Below, one piece after another: positions 32,886 through 41,861 of a stretch of 64,000 bases of DNA. Position 1 is the stretch's first letter; every line of letters starts with the position of its first letter. The notes under the pieces are model-generated. The model did not search any database and was not told the origin of the DNA. It saw only the letters and a program-made list of their open reading frames with translations. The position numbers and the translations under genes are program-made. This stretch comes from Artemia franciscana. Lineage: Eukaryota > Arthropoda > Branchiopoda > Anostraca > Artemiidae. The DNA lies in NCBI RefSeq assembly GCF_032884065.1, contig NC_088883.1, forward strand, positions 22,501,637 to 22,565,636. Direction: 5' to 3'.

Positions 32886-34772
32886 GTAAGTAATTAGAAT
32901 AAGAAAATTGAACTGTTCATTGTAAAATGATAGCATATCTGTAAAATTAATGGGATGATGCCTAAAATTGTTCCTTTTTTTCTTCGATCAAACAGCCCTG
33001 ATTCTGATCCATAGGGTCAAACTGAGTTTGCTTCGTTATTTGTATGTTTTATATAGTGAAAAAAGGAATCACCAATACAACAGCACAAACACAGAAACAA
33101 ACACACACTACACAACCGAACATAAAAAATATAAATTATTAAAAATAATGATAAATATAAAATAATAAATAACAAATAATATATAGTGAATAATAAATAT
33201 GCACTTAGATAGAGTGTTGTGATATTTCTCCTCTAATTACTCTAAATTCTTGGGTATTTTAACTATACCACTTTATTTTTAGTCTAAAAATCTTGAATGT
33301 TTCTATTTAATTGCTGGTTTAATCCTTTCCTCATGCTTCGTCAGAGCATGATGCTTCGTCATGCTTCGTCAACTTTTATTTTTTTTTTTTTTGTTATCTA
33401 TTTTAATGTTTTAATAGCATTTACAAATACTGTCAGTCGTAGTTGAAGCAATGAATGGCTGAAATGCGGAAATCATCCTCCATATCAAAGTAAGGATTCA
33501 GCGAATTAAAAGTTAGCGAGAGAGAAATCAATGTAGGTAAGGGAATCGGTCGAACTTTGGGGAAAGAGATAGGAAAGAAGAGGAGACTGAGAAATAGGAG
33601 GAAATGATGGGCAGACTGAGAAACGGAAGAGTATCATAAGACTAGGCTAGTTTAGGTGAACGACCTCATTTGCTGAATGGAATTTCACAATAAGATAGAT
33701 TTTACAACGATCAAACCGCTACCCTTAGAATCAAACCGCTACCGCTACCCTTAGAAAACCGCTACCCTTACAACTATCAAACTGGTTACCCTTAGAATGA
33801 CAAGAAATAGCTACCCGAGTAGGACATTATATAGTTGTTGATATAACCGTCAAGAATTAGCTACTTTATAGCATAACTTCAAATTCAATTTTTATGAACT
33901 CACTATAGATGGCCCAAGATAGATGTGTTAAGATACAAAAAAGCGATGTTTTTGCACAAAATTTGTTTTTTGCCTCTTCCTTGGAATTTGTTTGTTGAGT
34001 AAATTCATTACAAATTTGATTTCGAAAGCACGACTGCTGAAAGAAAGGGGTCTTTGTATTGGTATAGTAAGCTTCTCTTATTTCTTTCTTTACTTTTCTT
34101 TCTTTACTCTACTTATTTTCTTACTTCTTACGTTTATTTACTTATTTCTTTCTTTATTTTAAAGACTAAACTTTCTTTGCTTAAACTGTTTGGCTTTCTT
34201 ATTTGGAATAATTAGTTCTGTCAATTTATAATTTACTTGGTTCTAACTTAGAGTTTGACTCCATGTTATTTAAATTTAATTTTTTTTTTTAAATTCCCTT
34301 AAAGATACTTCAGAGATACAGTACCTTCTGATGTATGCCCAGTGGACGCGCTCACGATGATAAGGGGTGAAGTGGCGTCATGTACTATAGTTGTCTGTAC
34401 CAGGCCAAGTCCATGGGAATTAATTACTAGCACTTCTTAGTCCCAGCCTGTTACCTTTGTGCACTTCTATCACAAGAATTTTTTCGGTTTGGGCTTTGCC
34501 GCGGGATAATACGCCTAGCACCATATATATAGGCCAACTAAATCTTATTCTTCTGTTTCTCTATTTATTGGAGTACTTGAATATTTTGCTGTTCATATCA
34601 AGGAGGCACACTCGTGCCTCTATAAAGAGGCGACCCACGACAATGTTAAGCGATCTTCGGTTCCAGTGGTCGCAGAGGGATGGGGAGGGATGCATTTCGT
34701 AGCCCGAGCTCCAACTAAGAAACCTGCCAAATTTCACCCCCCTCCAACTTTTCCTTCATGGAGAAAATCTGG

Positions 34773-35240
34773 CCGAAAGTTTCGACCCGTCAACCCCAGC
34801 CCCCCTTTAACGTTGTCTGATCGGGCTGAAATTCACAAGTTAAGGTCCCCTAGGGCCCAGGAGCTTATCCGCGAAATTTCAGCTCGATCCGATAACTCCT
34901 TCCCTTTTTTTCCAGAAACCACGCATAGCCACTTAAAATTCATTTTCTTTTTTTTCCTAGACGCCTACAGGTCACAGCCGACATCGGATCTGGGTGTACG
35001 AAGACTCATTCGATGCAGAATTCTCCGAGGAATTTTCCTGGAAAGTTTCGTAGGAAAATCTTAACCCCCCGAAAGTTTCGACCCCCCAACCTTACCCCCC
35101 CCCTTTTAACGTTGTCCGATCGGGCTGAAATTCACAAGTTAAGGTCCCCTACGGCCCAGGAGCTTATCCGCGAAATTTCAGCTCGATCCGATAACTCCTT
35201 CCCTGTTTTCCAGAAACCACGCATTAGCTACTTAATTAAC
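34773..35240. repeat. Two tandem units of about 296 bases
   Basis: 'ccgaaagtttcgacc' begins units at 34773 and 35069. 'gttgtctgatcgggctgaaa' and 'gagcttatccgcgaaatttc' recur with few changes. Open frames running through both units (34666-35318) are by-products. Confidence 0.75.
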
Positions 35241-35312
35241 GCATTTCTCTCCATAAGAGCCCATGTTAATTTGAAATTTTTAAAAGTTAAGAAGTTACAT
35301 TTACACACATGC

Positions 35313-35385
35313 AAGTGATTAGCTCAGTCGGTAGAGCGTGGGACTTTTAATCCTCGGGTCAAGGGTTCAAGTCCCTTACGGGCGG
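35313..35385 (+). pseudogene. tRNA-Lys(UUU)-like sequence, probable SINE head or tRNA pseudogene
   Basis: Has the A-box 'tagctcagtcgg', D-stem GCTC/GAGC, anticodon loop 'cttttaa' (anticodon TTT, Lys) and a perfect T-arm 'aagggttcaagtccctt' with the B-box. The 3' acceptor strand 'acgggcg' is present, but the 5' strand 'aagtgat' cannot pair with it, and the anticodon stem has mismatches. A mature tRNA is therefore unlikely. A T-run just downstream (35386-35394) could stop RNA polymerase III. It resembles tRNA-derived SINE heads. Confidence 0.7.
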
Positions 35386-35552
35386 ATTTTTTTTTAATAA
35401 CATCAAAATAGAAGTGTATAATTTTGATAACACCTGGACAGCTTATCAATTGAGAGATAACAGAATATTAGCTTCTTATGAGCAAAAGAAACATTTCGGT
35501 CATTCTATCTATTTTTTTTTCTATTTTATACAATGATTTAAAAGTGGGGGGG

Positions 35553-36116
35553 GGCGGCAGCCACCCAAGTTCCTCTCCTAATTCCTGTACGAGGAGTACA
35601 GGAATTATTAAATTACATCCACCATGGATTGTAGAAAAACGTACAGAAATAATATGAAAAAAACTTCGTTTTCTTAAAGAGTTAAAGAGGCTGCGTCCCA
35701 AAGTCGAACCTTAAAACGTACAGGAATTAGAAGAGACAGTTGGGGGGCTGCCGCCCCCCAAACCCCCAGCTTTTAAAGACTCTTTTGTACAGGTTTTTTG
35801 TTTTTTTTGCTAACCCCCCGCTCTTGGCTTCGGAAAGGCCCTCTTTTAATTAACAAAAAATTGAAATGAATGAATAATGGAATAGCTTCGAAAAATGTTA
35901 AACACAAGAGGACAGGAAAACCATTGCGCCGAAACTAGTAATTAGTAACAATGAAGTCCCCCCACAAAAAAAAACCTGTACAAAAGTCTTTAAAAGCTGG
36001 GGGTTTGGGGGGCGGCAGCCCCCCAACTGCCTCTTCTAATTCCTGTACGTTTTAAGGTTCGACTTTGGGACGCAGCCTCTTTAACTCTTTAAGAAAACGA
36101 AGTTTTTTTCGTATTA
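35553..36116. mobile_element. Large inverted repeat (foldback) with an extra partial arm
   Basis: Arms at about 35651-35819 and 35958-36115 are inverted copies with few differences. Shared pieces include 'ttcgttttcttaaagagtta', 'ggctgcgtcccaaagtcgaa', 'acgtacaggaattagaagag' and 'ttggggggctgccgcccccc'. The spacer is about 140 bases. A third, partial arm copy lies at 35553-35600 and carries a palindrome, 'attcctgtac' against 'gtacaggaat'. Non-coding. Confidence 0.8.
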
Positions 36117-36879
36117 TAACAAATTTAAGCCAAAGCAATTGGTAGTGTAAAAATAGCTTGTTTGACATACTCTCTCTCTTACCTATGCCTGATTGAGAAT
36201 GCAACAAAGTGCAGCAACTAGCTTTTCAGAAATATAAGATAAAAGTTCTGCAAGTCTCGTCTCCAAACAATAGCACAAAGAACTGATCTGAATGAACTAG
36301 CATCTGAATGGTGGCTAACCTCAATACTTGAGCATGAAACATGAGAAATACAATATTTTTATGATAAGGCTGCCTTTTTGAAGACTGTGTTCTATGGGGC
36401 TATAGGGACGAAACATTGTTTTTTTTGTATTTATTGATTTTGGGACGTGCATAATATATGCATGAATTAATTTTATGAATAAAAAACAGACAGAAACTAA
36501 ATTGTTATAAAGAAAAGTATTGCAACAAAATGTGAAGACTGACATTCAAACTTAAAACAAGCATAAGTTAATTCGTATAAGAAGTCAAACTTAAAATGAA
36601 CTGAAATTTCTGCGAATGAAGAACTGAAACCAAACATTTACACCAAACGAGGAGCTGTTTTGAATAGTTTCATTTTTTAATTGTAAGTTGTGTAAAGAAA
36701 TACAACTTTCTTGAAAATATATTACTATAATGTAATAATACTAGCAAATTACTTTGTATAGTCTACCATTGTACCAATTTTGATTAGTTTTCATCTCTTT
36801 TTTCCTATTAAATCTATTCCATCCACTTTTATAGAAGATATATTAGCTAAGTAAAGCTTTCAGTTTGACAAATTTCGGT

Positions 36880-37480
36880 AAAGCGCAAATGACAGTCTAG
36901 ACCTTGGGGTGGGAAGGGTACCAACAGCGCACCCATTTATGGTAATTTGTGTTTGTTGTAAGTTGGACTTCAATTATTACTTAGTTTCTGTTCGCTCTAA
37001 GTTTTACTGCTGCCCGTTTCATTCTGTTTATTTATTTTTTTCATCCGTAGAAACACCAACTTGTTCAAGAGCCTGTAGGAAAAAAGATTTAGTTTTTTGT
37101 ACTAACTCTAAATATGTATATGATTCAAATATCGGATTAAGATTGCTGTTAGATGTGAAAATAATTTACATCTTTTCAGTAAAGTGCAAATGACAGTCTA
37201 GACTTTTAGGTGGAGAGGCTACCAACAGCGCACCCCCATTTATGGTAATTTTTGTTCGTCTTAAGTTGGACTTTATTTATGGCTTAGTTTCTGTTCGCTC
37301 TAAGATTCAGTGCCGCCATTTCTATTCGGTTCAATTTTTTTCATCCCTAGAAACACCAACTTGTGTAAGAGCTTATAGGAGAAATTATTTTGTTTTTGTA
37401 TTGACTCCAAATATGTGTTTGATTCAAATATCGGATTAAGATTGGAGTTAGATGTGAAAATAATTTACATGTTTTCAGTA
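36880..37480. repeat. Tandem duplication of a 301-base unit
   Basis: Two units starting at 36880 and 37181 ('aaagcgcaaatgacagtcta' and 'aaagtgcaaatgacagtcta'). Both contain 'tagaaacaccaacttgt' after a T-rich tract, which looks like an acceptor site. Neither shows a conserved reading frame. Confidence 0.75.
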
Positions 37481-37748
37481 ACAGAATAGAAACTTAGATC
37501 TTTATGAGAATTTGAGAAACACAATAAAAACCTCACTAACCTTAATATATTTGCAGTTCATCAAAAAAGGATTCTTCATTTACCATGCCCACACGGACAA
37601 ATTCACCCACAGTCTTAAAATTCTCAAAGTTTCTACTTGAAAATTTTTCAAGCCAATTGGACAGGCTTATTTTTTCTCTCCAACGCTTGTTGTATAAGAA
37701 GTTAAACAAGAAGCTATACAAATAAAAACATTAGTCCATCCCCTTATT

Positions 37749-38190
37749 CCTGGTACCGTTAAGATATAAATAAAAAAAGAACACCAAGGCATGGGTACGT
37801 TTTATAAATGAATCCTGTTTTCCTGGTAACGTAAAGATATAAATAAAAAAAGAACGTCAATATGGCTTGAGTACATCTTATAAATGAATCCCAATGTCCT
37901 GGTAACATTAAGATATAAATGAAAAAAGCACGTCAAGATAGCTTGGGTATGTTTTGTAAATGAATCCTGTTTTCCTGGTAACGTAAGGATATAAATGAAA
38001 AAAAGAACGTCAATATGGCTTGAGTACATCTTATAATGTATCCCATTGTCCTAGTAACATTAAGATATAAATGAAAAAAGCACGTCAAGATAGCTTGGGT
38101 ACGTTTTATAAATGAATCCCGTTTCCCTGGTAACGTTAAGATATAAATGAAAAAAGAAGGTCAAGAATGCTTGGGTACGTTTTATAAATG
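37749..38190. repeat. Minisatellite, 73-76 base units, about six copies
   Basis: Units begin 'cctggtaacgtaaagatata' and include 'gggtacgttttataaatga'. Two alternating subtypes ('ttgggta' and 'ttgagtacatc') suggest a dimeric higher-order unit of about 147-150 bases. It ends roughly 320 bases before the last glutathione peroxidase exon. Confidence 0.8.
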
Positions 38191-38509
38191 AAGAATTACA
38201 TGCAACCAAAAGTTCTGCTTTTTGTTAATCCAGCTGGAGCAAAACGCAAAGGAAGATGCCCTTGAAGGCCTCTAGTAGGAAGAGATAATAAGTAAAGATT
38301 TCGCGAGAATACCATGGGAGTGAACTAAGATCGAAACTGAATGGAGTTGGTTATTGCAGCGATATGTTCAAATGTATTGGCCTTGGGCAACTTTTGCCGT
38401 GCTGAGTTGTTAGTAGTAGTAGTAGAATATAAAAATCTTTATCTTACGACTACATTCGTTAGAAATGGTAACCGATCATTTCTAATATTAACTTCCGTTT
38501 TTATTCTAG

Positions 38510-38799
38510 CCAAATCATCTATACATCCGGAATGGAATTTCTACAAATATTTGGATAATCCTGAAGGGAGGGTGATCAAAGCTTGGAGCACTAAAGTAAC
38601 AATTGATGAGATATTCAGCGACGTTAAACGTGCTGTAGAAGAAGCAGGAAAAGACAATACTACGAAATTTCAAATCAAAGAAGAAGTTTTTAGTGAAGAA
38701 AGAAATAGAAGTAGTGACGAAGTTCTATTGAATGCTGAAGAAGATTCAAAAATTCCTAAGCCTGTAGTAGTCAATGAAAGTGTAAAGGATGAATTATAA
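38510..38799 (+). CDS. Glutathione peroxidase (GPX7/8-like), last exon with KDEL ER-retention signal
   Basis: Follows 'tattctag'. The first two bases complete the split codon left by the previous exon, giving 'FRNLVAKSSIHPEWNFYKYL', which aligns without gaps to the end of GPX7/8. 'P-E-W-N-F-Y-K-Y-L' holds the family's conserved Trp and Asn. The core ends near 'DEIFSDVKRAVEEA'. Then comes an extension of about 45 residues rich in Glu, Asp, Ser and Lys that finishes 'NESVKDEL' and a TAA. KDEL retrieves soluble proteins to the ER lumen; vertebrate GPX7 and GPX8 end in related signals. An N-terminal signal peptide should exist upstream but was not found. The acidic extension is longer than in vertebrate family members. 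Confidence 0.9.
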
Positions 38800-39040
38800 T
38801 TTCATAGGATAGTTCTTTCATAATTTCTGGGCTGTAGTTCTGTCGTGTCTTCAGTATCAAAATTTCCTTGAAGTATTTTTATTTCTATTGTTTTCAAAAG
38901 TAACTTAACTTTTTCAGTGTTAGTAAAAATTGATATTCGGTGACAATACCTGTAAATATAAAGTTTGTGGCTTTAAAACGGATTACTTTATGGACTTTTC
39001 TGCTATATATTGAAATTTCGGTCTTCTGCTTAAGAAAATT

Positions 39041-39046
39041 AATAAA
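39041..39046 (+). promoter_or_regulatory. Candidate polyadenylation signal of the glutathione peroxidase gene
   Basis: AATAAA about 240 bases after the stop codon. A second candidate is at 39401-39406. Sequence alone cannot tell which is used. Confidence 0.3.
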
Positions 39047-39059
39047 AAACTCGTAAAAT

Positions 39060-40255
39060 TTTACGAATTTTACGAAAAGCCGAAATGGCTTTTCATGGTG
39101 CTTAAAATTTAATTAATAGTTAAGTAAAGAGGTAATAAGTCAAAGAAGTTTGTTACCTTCTATTTTATTCTTCGTGAGTTGACGAAAACAAAGCAAAGAG
39201 AAATTTACGCGAAATTTTTTCTTTTTATTATGTTTGATTAAATATTGCATGAAATGCCTATGGTCTTAGATCTGTTATTAGCTCTATTTTTTAATATCTT
39301 CTATTTAAGATATAACCTACCTTAAAGGTGATGGTCTATGATGTTATATTTCTGGTTCCGTTATTATTAATTTTTTTTTACCTTGTATTTGGAATTTCGT
39401 AATAAAATGGTGTTAGATACAGTTATAACTAATATATAGATAGATAATTTTTTTTTTAATCTGAAGATTCGTAGCAAAAAATCGACATCTTGAAAACGTA
39501 ATGGACTGAAAGACAAAATAAAATAAAGGACAAATTGAACGCTCAAAGAAAAATCGTAAACAGTATCAGGGGTTATGCCTTAAGTTGCCCACTGTTTGAA
39601 TTTTTCATATAACAAGGGCTTTATTAACAATTTCTCCTATCACATTTGCGGGATTTTCCAAAAAAATCATAAGTCATGTTTACCTATAAATCAATCTAAA
39701 TGGTGCTAAATGCTAAATGATGCTAAGATCAATCAGACCAATTGGCACATTCACATGTATTTTTTTAATAGCATTGTAGAAAAGGTTTAGATAATAAGAC
39801 GTTAGAAATCTTTTTTCCAAGAAATATCAGGACCTCAAGTTTTTGAGATGTAGTTGGGGCTTGAGCAAAAATTTTATAGCATGGATTTGTTCTTCCTCCA
39901 TTCAAATCTAATGACTCCAATATGATGTATTATAAGCTGAAAATTGGAGCTATTATACTTAATGCTGATATTTTGATTGGGGTATCTACCATTCTTCTCT
40001 TTGAAGAAATTGCATTCTGACTTCTGAAAACTCTCACCATGTTTTCTTTGGTTGTAATCCCGTTGATCATTGACCAAGATTCTAAAAGACTGAACATTTT
40101 TAGCCATCAACTGAAATTCCGTATATTATTTGGTCAACTGTTCCCTATCTTCTCGTTTGGAAGTAACACTGCATAGTTCAGTGATAAAAATCCTAAAGAA
40201 ACGTTGTTATTACTAGCATCATAGTTTTCATGTAGATATTACTTAAACCTAATAG
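39060..40255. other. No gene recognised
   Basis: AT-rich flank between the glutathione peroxidase gene and LINE C. A short palindromic motif, 'cgtaaaattttacg', lies at 39053-39066. No exon is seen. Confidence 0.4.
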
Positions 40256-41527
40256 GGAGCATATGTCCGCGTTATTCCAAAAGTAAGGTGTCCAAAATCT
40301 TGTGATCAACTCCGGCCTATATCAATAACTCCGAACCTTTCTAAAGTTGCAGAAACGTTTATTTACCGCAAACTTATGTCACAGGTCTCCGCACATCTAG
40401 ACCCGTATCAGTATGGATGCTTAAGAGGCAGCAGCACAACTGTTTATTTAGTACGGATGTACCATCTCATTGTCGAGTGGCTCGACCGAGGAAGTGCTAT
40501 AGTCGACATTCTCCTCGTAGACTACCGAAAGCCTTTTCATCTTATTCGCCATTCCGTTGCTATCACAAATCTACGCACCATGGGTGCGCAAAAACACATT
40601 CTCCTTTTAGTGATCAATTTTTTACAAGCCCGCTATCAGTGCGTTTACAGTCTTTTCCCAGGAGATACCGACTCCAAATGGGTCGAGCTTACATGCGGAG
40701 CCCCACAAGGTACTAAGCTCGCTAGTCTACTGTTTTTGGCAGTGATAAATTTCATCCTTTCCTGCTATGAAGAAAGATTTAAGTATGTAGACGACTTGTC
40801 AGTCCTACTGAAGTACATTGTTGAGAAGTCTGAGGCTGTCCCCCAATTCTGTAACGAAATAATCAACAACTTCAAAGATGAATGTACTGCGAACAGCCTC
40901 CAAATCAACGAAGGAAAGACTAAAATCCTTCGCTTTAATCCCCTGAAGAGAGACTTTGTGTGCCCTCCTCCTCCTTATCCTAGTGAATCTTCGGCAGTAG
41001 TGCTTGGTGTCAAGTTTAGCATCGACTGCTCTTTCAGCCTCCATGTCGATACAATTATCAAAAAGGCAAATAGTGCGATGCGGACACTTATACTAATGCG
41101 TCGATTTGGTTTTTCAGTGACACAACTAAGGATAGCCTATCTTACTTACATTCGACCAATTTTAGAGTATGCATGTCCCGTATGGGGCCCACAAGTCAAT
41201 AACACTATTTACCTAAGTGACCACCTTGAGTCAATACAAAAAAGAGCAGTCAAAGTAATATTGTGCGATGCTTTTACCGAATATAAGTTAGCATTATCCA
41301 CTTTACAAATTCCCTCTCTTCAAGAGCGTCGTCTCAGTTTGATCCTTGAATTTGGCCAATATCTTCTCAGAAGTGATAAATACAGATCGATACTACCACC
41401 AGTTTTAGTGAAACATCGAAGTACTAGGTTGAAGAAATTTTACAGATTAGCAGCACCTCCTTCACGCACAAATCGTTTTTCCAACTCATTCAGCCCTTTC
41501 TTTGTATCAAAGTATAACAATTGTTGA
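40256..41527 (+). CDS. LINE C reverse transcriptase, 5'-truncated with an intact reading frame
   Basis: An open frame from about 40256 to the stop at 41525-41527, about 420 codons without interruption. Motifs in order: 'LRPISITPNLSKVAETFI'; 'HLDPYQYGCLRGSSTTVYLV'; 'ILLVDYRKPFHLI' (motif A Asp); 'LTCGAPQGTKLASLLF' (motif B); 'KYVDDLSVL' (motif C, Y-V-D-D); 'VVLGVKFSIDCSF'; 'YIRPILEYACPVWGP'; 'SIQKRAVKVI'. The A-F-D commonly found in motif A reads P-F-H. Endonuclease and ORF1 are missing, so the insertion is 5'-truncated, most likely at integration. The absence of stops or shifts suggests it is the most recent LINE insertion here. Codon use is richer in C than in its surroundings. Confidence 0.85.
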   Translation, partial: GAYVRVIPKVRCPKSCDQLRPISITPNLSKVAETFIYRKLMSQVSAHLDPYQYGCLRGSSTTVYLVRMYHLIVEWLDRGSAIVDILLVDYRKPFHLIRHSVAITNLRTMGAQKHILLLVINFLQARYQCVYSLFPGDTDSKWVELTCGAPQGTKLASLLFLAVINFILSCYEERFKYVDDLSVLLKYIVEKSEAVPQFCNEIINNFKDECTANSLQINEGKTKILRFNPLKRDFVCPPPPYPSESSAVVLGVKFSIDCSFSLHVDTIIKKANSAMRTLILMRRFGFSVTQLRIAYLTYIRPILEYACPVWGPQVNNTIYLSDHLESIQKRAVKVILCDAFTEYKLALSTLQIPSLQERRLSLILEFGQYLLRSDKYRSILPPVLVKHRSTRLKKFYRLAAPPSRTNRFSNSFSPFFVSKYNNC

Positions 41528-41656
41528 TTTTAAACTATTTGTCTTCTGATTTTTTTTGTTGTTTGATTTAATCCTTTTTTCTTTTTTGTAAGCACAAGCG
41601 CCATTTAGTTTTATGACTACGAGAGATTGTGCAAATAAAACCTATTCTATTCTATT
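41528..41656 (+). mobile_element. LINE C 3' UTR and (TTCTA)n tail
   Basis: Short 3' UTR with 'gcaaataaaacc', followed by 'tattctattctatt', a simple repeat tail reminiscent of CR1-like LINEs that end in short tandem repeats. It defines the 3' end of the insertion. Confidence 0.6.
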
Positions 41657-41861
41657 AGAATGTGTGCAAGAAGGTGAGAGAAAAAAAAGAGGTGAAATCG
41701 ACAACACGCTCAGAGTCTTTCTTATTCATGTTTAAATACTTTATTGAAGAAGACATTAGATCTTATTCTATCTTTTTTATTTTCATAAAATATATGAAAA
41801 TTAGTTTTTCTTTTTAGCGCAATCAGAGGCGATGCTATGGCATTGCTTATAGCAAAGGCCA

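Larger units (their letters stand above)
32886..38509 (+). other. Intron of the glutathione peroxidase gene (5.6 kb)
   Basis: Bounded by GT at 32886 and AG at 38508-38509, with a polypyrimidine tract before the acceptor. It holds short tandem repeats (33690-33800, 'aaaccgctaccctta'), a pair of roughly 296-base units (34773-35240), a tRNA-Lys-like sequence, a 465-base inverted repeat, a 301-base duplication and a 73-base minisatellite. I see no further exon inside it. Confidence 0.7.

Noticed and set aside
34666..35318. Overlapping 132- and 101-codon frames as a gene
   Set aside because: Both run through two tandem 296-base units, which explains the repeated peptide. No start context or domain supports them.
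35313..35385. Functional tRNA-Lys gene
   Set aside because: The 5' acceptor strand cannot pair with the 3' strand, and the anticodon stem is imperfect. It is kept only as a pseudogene or SINE head.
36340..36440. Third hammerhead-like motif ('tgaagac ... gacgaaac')
   Set aside because: The core words are present, but the intervening sequence does not form a convincing stem II and there is no Penelope-like coding sequence nearby.
36880..37480. Duplicated small exon ('aaacaccaacttgt...' after an acceptor-like site)
   Set aside because: Neither unit keeps an open frame through the supposed exon, and substitutions are spread evenly.
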